64,000 nucleotides of DNA. Origin: Paraescarpia echinospica (Eukaryota; Annelida; Polychaeta; Sabellida; Siboglinidae). This document shows positions 58,228 to 64,000 of the stretch, piece after piece. The stretch covers positions 8,525,615 to 8,589,614 of the forward strand of contig CM034537.1 of NCBI GenBank assembly GCA_020002185.1, read 5' to 3'. Under the pieces are notes generated by a model. That model had not been told where the DNA came from and searched no databases. It saw nothing but the letters and a program-made list of their open reading frames with translations. Positions within the stretch are counted from its first letter, which is position 1. Each line of letters opens with the position of its first letter. The position numbers and the translations under genes are program-made.

Positions 58228-58271
58228 CTGTCTGGAAGAACCTGTGAACGCTGCATCTCATCTGTTGACAT
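58228..58271 (-). CDS. Possible first coding exon of an unknown minus-strand gene
   Basis: ATG at 58271 opens MSTDEMQRSQVLPD and ends at AG/GTTAGT, phase 2, compatible with the 57430 exon. It would be transcribed away from ENTR1, with 58272-58600 as a shared, CpG-richer upstream region. Confidence 0.3.
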
Positions 58272-58906
58272 TGTGACTGACCCCACGGCACGGGCAACGG
58301 CCCACGGCTGGCACTGTCACCAACTCCTGTTTACTTTGATTCGTTCCATAGTTGTTCCCAAACAGAAATACACCTTTATGCGTGGGTACTGTCTTTGTCT
58401 GTCTAATTTAGCTTGTGTCGGTGGCATATATGTTCGCGGACGTCCACTCATTGCCTAAACTCGGAATTCCATAACATCAACAGTGCCAAAGGTTGGGGTC
58501 AAAGGTCAATATCGCCCATAATTCGCGATCACGAGAAGACGAACGCAATTCCATGCAAAGTTCAATGTCCATACTCAGGAAAAATCGAAGTAAAAACCGG
58601 ATCCGGTTTTTACTAAAAACAAAAGAATTCGCAGTTACACTATTAATAAAAAAAAACTAACACGTATGCACAAACGAACTAGGATATCATTGGGAGAGTA
58701 CTTGATGCCTCTGTTTTTGTGTGAAATTACTAAGAAACGCGAGGAGCAAAACAGTCGAATTGGTTGAGTACCTTTAAATGTTAATGCAACAAATTCTAGA
58801 GTGCAGCGATATTTACTGGCAACTATACGGTACGTATTGATCTTAAGTGTCCAGAGTCCACTGTGGTGTGTCACCGTGTGTGTGTGTTGTATTGGTTATA
58901 AATGCC
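58272..58906. other. Possible bidirectional upstream region
   Basis: Somewhat CpG-richer than its surroundings (for example ATTCGCGATCACGAG near 58521), with GGTCAAAGGTCAA at 58497-58509, a direct-repeat nuclear-receptor-like motif with one-base spacing. It lies between the minus-strand candidate exon and the ENTR1 exon. No coding signal. Confidence 0.3.
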
Positions 58907-60343
58907 ATGAATGAATGTGTTGCAGATGTGAAGTGTAAGAAGAGTAGAGGAGAAGGCAACCCATTCAGCTTCAAGAAGTTCCTCCAAACTGGGGAGAGTG
59001 ATGGGGACACGGGTTCGGGTCGTCACATCGTCACACTTGACCTGGCCAATGACCTGCCAGACTTTGTCCACAACCACCAGACAGTGTCAACACAACAACC
59101 AGCCAGGTTTACTAGGTCTGACTGTCAACTGCCTGACTTCACACTCGACTTACAAACAAGGAGTAGCCGTAGTTATGAGAGGGGGTCACCATACAGTGCT
59201 AGTGAGTGTGTGTCTCAGGGAGACAGACATCTTCCTGCTCCTAGCAGCTGTGGGGAGAGAGTATCTTCAAGGCAGCGTCATGTAGTGGACACTTCACAAG
59301 GTGAAGTGCAGCTGCCAGACTTCACACAGGAACTGGATACAGTCCAGTCTACGTGTGGCACTCACACAGGTCAACTACACACTCACCTACCAGAAGTACA
59401 CCTGCCAGACTTTGCATTGAAACTTCCAGACAATTGCACTGGGATAGTTGGTAATGATGCTGCTGCGTCGACCCCAGCTGAAGACGATAGTAGTTGCGTG
59501 CATGAACACTGCTCTGTTGAAGTACCAGGTGTGGTGATGGGTCAGAGTAGACGGTCACTTCCAGACTTCCTCTCGGACTACCCGGTCAGTCTCGCAGCCG
59601 GACAACACACCACATTTGCTGAAGGAGAACATCAAGTGAAAGTGGAAACAAATGGTGTAACCACGTCTGAATTTGTACAGGTGCGTTGTTCACATTCTAC
59701 AGAAGCAGAGATTGAAAATATTTTGTATGATCGTTTCAGTTATCTCCTCTGCAGTCATGGGTGCATGCTTTCATTTTATGACAAACATTTGGTTTAATGG
59801 AACCACAGGCAGATCTAAACATGCTGTAGTCACTTTCTTTATAAGTAATTTAAATATACAATTATATCATTTATAAGTATTTTCAGTTGCCGGAATAGCC
59901 ATTTGACAGATGCCAACATTTTCATTTGGCCTTTCATTATTTTTATCACCAGCTGCAAGCTGAGAACACACAACTTAGACAAGACCTGAGAGAAGAAAGG
60001 GAGAAAGTTGGAAGGCAAACAACCAGGTTGGTCAACTTACATGCTTAGAGATGTACTTACTCACTGGCAGATGTAAGGGAATATGTATTTTATCAGTAAA
60101 TCTTAGTAAACAAATGCTAATTGGTCTTATAACATAATACATCTTGTCATCAATGTCTTTAATTCTTAATATTATTTATGTTTAACTCAGTACAGTAAAG
60201 TGTTGTTTGAATGTGTTGCCTGTCGCGCCAGACTGAGAGAGGCACTGGATGAGGTAGAAGTGATACGACAGAGGGAGATGAACGAAACAGCTGCCCTAGA
60301 AAACATGGTACAGCAAGTGGAGGCCAACCTCATCACAACAACT
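58907..60343 (+). CDS. ENTR1: ENTR1 (SDCCAG3)-like endosome-associated trafficking regulator, three exons
   Basis: ENTR1 is a coiled-coil adaptor of endosomal recycling, cytokinesis and cilia in vertebrates. Exons 58926-59680, 59953-60026 and 60196-60343 have GT-AG borders and matching phases (0, 2). The N-terminal GEGNPFSFKKFL matches the vertebrate EANPFSFREFLKTK motif. A long Ser/Thr-rich linker with five LPDF motifs follows. The coiled coil begins LQAENTQLRQDLREEREKVG, and ETAALENMVQQVEANL matches vertebrate DLESVVQQVEQNLELM. The first exon may start at the in-frame ATG 58907 or be spliced to an upstream exon (acceptor TTGCAG at 58925). The remaining coiled coil lies beyond the array and the window edge. 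Confidence 0.78.
58926..59680 (+). CDS. ENTR1: ENTR1 exon with NPFSF and five LPDF motifs
   Basis: 755 nt from TTGCAG/AT to CAG/GTGCGT. LPDF occurs in DLPDFVHN, QLPDFTLD, QLPDFTQE, HLPDFALK and SLPDFLSD, spaced at about 32-65 residues. NPF is an EH-domain-type ligand tripeptide. The region is otherwise polar and probably disordered. Confidence 0.8.
59953..60026 (+). CDS. ENTR1: ENTR1 exon, start of coiled coil
   Basis: 74 nt from CACCAG to AG/GTTGGT. Encodes LQAENTQLRQDLREEREKVG and RQTT with leucine heptads. Phase 0 in, phase 2 out. Confidence 0.75.
60196..60343 (+). CDS. ENTR1: ENTR1 exon, QQVEANL coiled coil, donor inside array
   Basis: 148 nt from GTACAG/T to ACT/GTATGT. Encodes KVLFECVACRARLREALDEV and, after IRQREM, NETAALENMVQQVEANLITT. 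The last 13 exon bases plus the donor are the first unit of the array that follows. Without splicing, the frame stays open into the repeat up to 60892. Confidence 0.8.
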
Positions 60344-63165
60344 GTATGTAGCAACACTACAGCTGTATGTAGCAACATCACATCAACTGTATGTAGCAAC
60401 ATCACAACAGCTGTATGTAGCAACATCACAACAACTGTATGTAGCAACACTACAGCTGTATGTAGCAACATCGCAACAACTGTATGTAGCAACATCACAA
60501 CAGCTGTATGTAGCAACATCACAACAACTGTATGTAGCAACACTACAGCTGTATGTAGCAACATCACAACAACTGTATGTAGCAACGTTACAGCTGTATG
60601 TAGCAACATCACAACAACTGTATGTAGCAACATTACAGCTATATGTAGCAACATCACAACAACTGTATGTAGCAACATTACAGCTGTATGTAGCAACATC
60701 ACAACAACTGTATGTAGCAACGTTACAGCTATATGTAGCAACATCACAACAACTGTATGTAGTAACATTACAGCTATATGTAGCAACATCACAACAACTG
60801 TATGTAGCAACATTACAGCTATATGTAGCAACATCACAACAACTGTATGTAGCAACATTACAGCTGTATGTAGCAACATCACAACAACTATGTAGCAACG
60901 TTACAGCTGTATGTAGCAATATTATAACTATGAAGCAACATTACAACTGTATGAAGCAATATTATAACTATGAAGCAACATTACAGCTGTATGTAGCAAC
61001 ATCACAACAACTGTATGTAGCAACATTACAGCTGTATGTAGCAACAGCACAACAACTGTATGTAGCAACGTTACAGCTGTATGTAGCAACATCACAACAA
61101 CTGTATGTAGCAACGTTACAGCTGTATGTAGCAACATCACAACAACTGTATGTAGCAACGTTACAGCTGTATGTAGCAACATCACAACAACTGTATGTAG
61201 CAACATCACAACAACTGTATGTAGCAACATTACAGCTGTATGTAGCAACATCACAACAACTGTATGTAGCAACATTACAGCTGTGTGTAGCAACATCACA
61301 ACAACTGTATGTAGCAACGTTACAGCTGTATGTAGCAACATCACAACAACTGTACGTAGCAACATTTCAGCTGTATGTAGCAACATCACAACAACTGTAT
61401 GTAGCAACGTTACAGCTGTATGTAGCAATATTATAACTGTATGAAGCAACATTACAACTATGTAGCAATGTAACAGATGTATGTAGCAATGTAACAGCTG
61501 TATGTAGCAACATTACAACAACTGTATGTAGCAATATTACAACTGTATGTAGCAACATTACAACTGTATGTAGCAACATTACAAATGTATGTAGCAACAT
61601 TACAAATGTATGTAGCAACATCACAACAACTGTATGTAGCAATATTATAACTGTATGAAGCAACATTTCAACTGTATGTAGCAATGTTACAGCTGTATGT
61701 AGCAACGTTACAGCTGTATGTAGCAACATCACAACAACTGTATGTAGCAATATTATAACTGTATGTAGCAATATTACAACTGTATGTAGCAACATTACAA
61801 CTGTGTGTAGCAACATTACAACTGTATGTAGCAACATTACAACTGTATGTAGCAACATTACAACTGTATGTAGCAACATTACAGCTGTATGTAGCAACAT
61901 CACAACAACTGTATGTAGCAACATTACAGCTGTATGTAGCAACATCACAACAACTGTATGTAGCAACGTTACAGCTGTATGTAGCAACATCACAACAACT
62001 GTATGTAGCAATATTATAACTGTATGAAGAAACATTTCAACTGTATGTAGCAATGTTACAGCTGTATGTAGCAACGTTACAGCTGTATGTAGCAATATTA
62101 TAACTGTATGAAGCAACATTACAACTGTATGTAGCAATGTTACAGCTGTATGTAGCAACATCACAACAACTGTGTGTAGCAATATTACAACTGTATGTAG
62201 CAACATTACAACTGTATGTAGCAACATTACAACTGTATGTAGCAACATTACAACTGTATGTAGCAATATTACAACTGTATGTAGCAACATGACAACTGTA
62301 TGTAGCAATATTACAACTGTATGTAGCAACATTACAGCTGTATGTAGCAACATCACAACAACTGTATGTAGCAACGTTACAGCTGTATGTAGCAACATCA
62401 CAACAACTGTATGTAGCAATATTATAACTGTATGAAGCAACATTTCATCTGTATGTAGCAATGTTACAGCTGTATGTAGCAACGTTACAGCTGTATGTAG
62501 CAATATCACAACTGTATATAGCAATATTATAACTGTATGTAGCAATATTACAACTGTATGTAGCAACATTACAACTGTATGTAGCAACATTACAACTGTA
62601 TGTAGCAACATGACAACTGTATGTAGCAATATTACAACTGTATGTAGCAACATTACAGCTGTATGTAGCAACATCACAACAACTGTATGTAGCAATGTTA
62701 CAGTTGTATGTAGCAACATCACAACAACTGTATGTAGCAATATTATAACTGTATGTAGCAACATTACAACGGTATGTAGCAACATTACAACTGTATGTAG
62801 CAACATTACAAATGTATGTAGCAACATGACAACTGTATGTAACAACTTTACAACTGTATGTAGCAACATTACAATTGTATGTAGCAACATTACGACTGTA
62901 TGTAGCAACATCACAACAGCTGTATGTAGCAACATTACAACTGTATATAGCAACATTACAAGAGCTGTACCTAGTAACATTGAAATTATACTTAGCAACA
63001 ATTATATGCAGCAACATTACAATGATTGTATGCAGGAACATTACAATCACTGTACATAGCAACATTACAACAACTGTATGTAGCAACATTACAATAACTG
63101 TATGTAGCAACATTACAACAACTGTATGTAGCAACATTACAACAACTGTATGTAGCAACATGGGA
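60330..63165. repeat. 2.8-kb minisatellite of 21/24-bp units carrying the ENTR1 splice donor
   Basis: About 130 units of GTATGTAGCAACATTACAGC plus T (21 bp) or GTATGTAGCAACATCACAAC plus AACT (24 bp). From 60343 to 61430 they mostly alternate as a 45-bp pair. From 61430 to 62900 mostly 21-bp units occur in larger repeats marked by GTATGAAGCAACATTTCA near 61652, 62023 (variant) and 62432. At 63000-63160, 24-bp units return. Both unit lengths are multiples of three, so long open frames exist on both strands; these are not separate genes. Confidence 0.93.
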
Positions 63166-63166
63166 G

Positions 63167-63276
63167 GGAAGATATGTACATGAGAGATGGCCTCCATCTT
63201 AGTGGAAAGGGGGCAGCAGTTTTCTCAGAGAACCTGCTGCGATCTGTTGACAGTGGGACAGGTTGTATCTATTTAA
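63167..63276 (+). pseudogene. LINE ORF1 C-terminal end (SGNH esterase-like)
   Basis: Immediately after the array a frame reads YMRDGLHLSGKGAAVFSENL then RSVDSGTG and a TAG. RDGLHLSGKGAAVFSENL is the conserved C-terminal part (Asp-x-x-His) of the esterase domain found in ORF1 of CR1-like elements. The rest of ORF1 is missing, as if truncated at the array. Confidence 0.7.
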
Positions 63277-64000
63277 ACTAGATTCGCAGGGGGGACTCAC
63301 AGAAAAGCCTAAAAATGGAGGCATAGATAAAGACAGCACAACTAAATCAGCAAATAACAGTGTGGAAAACTCTTCTGAAGCTGGATATAAATGTGTTTGT
63401 TTAAATGCAAGGAGTATAGTAAACAAAAGAAATGAACTAAACATTGTGGTAGAAGATATTGACCCTCATATAATAGGTATAACCGAATCCTGGACCACCA
63501 CCGATATATCAGATGCTGAAATGGGACTGACAGGATATGTAATGTTTAGAAAAGATAGAATAGGAAGAAAGGGAGGTGGAGTTATTTTATATATTAAAGA
63601 ATCTATTCAGGCTTATGAAATAAAATTAGAAAGAGAAGCAGATTGCGAAGAAGCTGTTTGGTGTAACATAATTACAGGAAACTCAACGTTAACATTTGGA
63701 TTAGTTTATCGAAGTCCAAACATAAGCATAGAAGAGAATGAAAAAATACAAAACGCTATAAGGGAAGTAAGCAAACGGGACTGTATTATTATGGGGGATT
63801 TTAACCACGGGCATATACAATGGAAATCTCTACAGAGTATGGGGAGTGAGGACCACAAGTTTTTAGTTTTAGTTCAAGATACATTCCTTTCTCGACATGT
63901 GCTAGAACCAACCAGGGGTGAGAATGTGTTAGACATAGTTTTGTCCTCACAGAATGAATTAGTTCACAATGTCAAGATATGTGAGCCACTGGGGAGTAGC
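63277..64000 (+). CDS. CR1-like LINE ORF2, APE endonuclease domain (runs off the window)
   Basis: The frame is open from before 63280 to the window end. It contains CVCLNARSIVNKRNELNIVV, HIIGITESWTT (catalytic Glu), GGVILYIKES, GLVYRSPN, CIIMGDFNHGHIQW (GDFN) and TRGENVLDIVLSS (LD), the AP-endonuclease motifs of non-LTR retrotransposons. There is no early ATG; the ORF2 frame is open before the ORF1 stop, so it may be entered by reinitiation or frameshift. No stop is seen in over 230 codons, so this copy may be young. The RT domain would lie to the right of the window. Confidence 0.85.

Noticed and set aside
61367..63001. A 544-codon minus-strand open frame (MLLHTVV repeats), with overlapping frames of 168-250 codons on both strands at 60.2-63.2 kb
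   Set aside because: All arise because the minisatellite units are 21 or 24 bp, so any stop-free frame stays open. Peptides are pure repeat translation with no domain.
60330..63165. CRISPR-like array
   Set aside because: Units are contiguous head-to-tail with no unique spacers, and the context is a eukaryotic intron.

Overview
The window is nuclear DNA from an animal, most likely a marine invertebrate. It has multi-exon genes with GT-AG introns, a low to moderate GC level, abundant (CA)n, (TA)n and minisatellite DNA, and a dense mixture of decayed transposons: pogo, hAT, PIF/Harbinger, Crypton-type tyrosine recombinase, a Ginger/Gypsy-type integrase, LINEs, a tRNA-derived SINE and many MITEs. 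No feature identifies the species, and nothing looks bacterial or organellar.

Left part (1-9 kb). Five exons on the minus strand encode the N-terminal half of AGXT2 (mitochondrial alanine-glyoxylate aminotransferase 2). The exons join in phase at 8879-8776, 7997-7813, 2089-1966, 1775-1681 and 1412-1319. The 5.7-kb intron between the second and third exons holds a dead pogo-like transposase with an internal decapeptide repeat, a 5'-truncated LINE and a duplicated satellite-like block. A 26-bp minisatellite of about 17 units abuts the splice acceptor of the 7997 exon and repeats the acceptor itself.

Middle part (9-32 kb). This is mainly repeats: a 50-bp tandem array, palindromic elements, and a broken integrase-OTU protease transposon at 14.25-16.1 kb. 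There is a roughly 79-bp tandem array, an AGGTCA cluster, an E2F-like GGCGCGAAAA cluster, and a nearly complete 3.78-kb hAT transposon (23300-27082) with terminal inverted repeats and target duplication. A perfect 41-bp-arm hairpin, a second hAT fragment and a 121-bp TA-flanked MITE follow.

Crypton region (32.9-41.6 kb, minus). An intron-rich tyrosine-recombinase gene can be followed through ten exons with consistent splice phases, from a 19-nt first coding exon to a stop codon. Its long exon carries a frameshift and three stops, and a 63-nt exon near the 3' end exists in two copies made by local tandem duplication. A THAP-like exon lies on the opposite strand inside one of its introns.

42-48 kb. 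Two roughly 480-bp inverted copies of one repeat flank a fragment of an uncharacterised protein family and a degenerate PIF/Harbinger transposon (44485-47563, TTA target duplication).

Right part (49-64 kb). Here lie two foldback MITEs, a G-rich purine tract, a (CA)n run, and an ENTR1/SDCCAG3-like gene on the plus strand with phase-compatible exons at 58926-59680, 59953-60026 and 60196-60343. An extra exon at 50821 repeats its NPFSF motif. The last visible ENTR1 exon runs straight into a 2.8-kb minisatellite whose 21/24-bp unit contains the splice donor and the last bases of the exon. The window ends in a CR1-like LINE endonuclease ORF.

The most notable observation is that both recognisable host genes carry large tandem arrays seeded from an exon-intron junction: an acceptor in AGXT2 and a donor in ENTR1.
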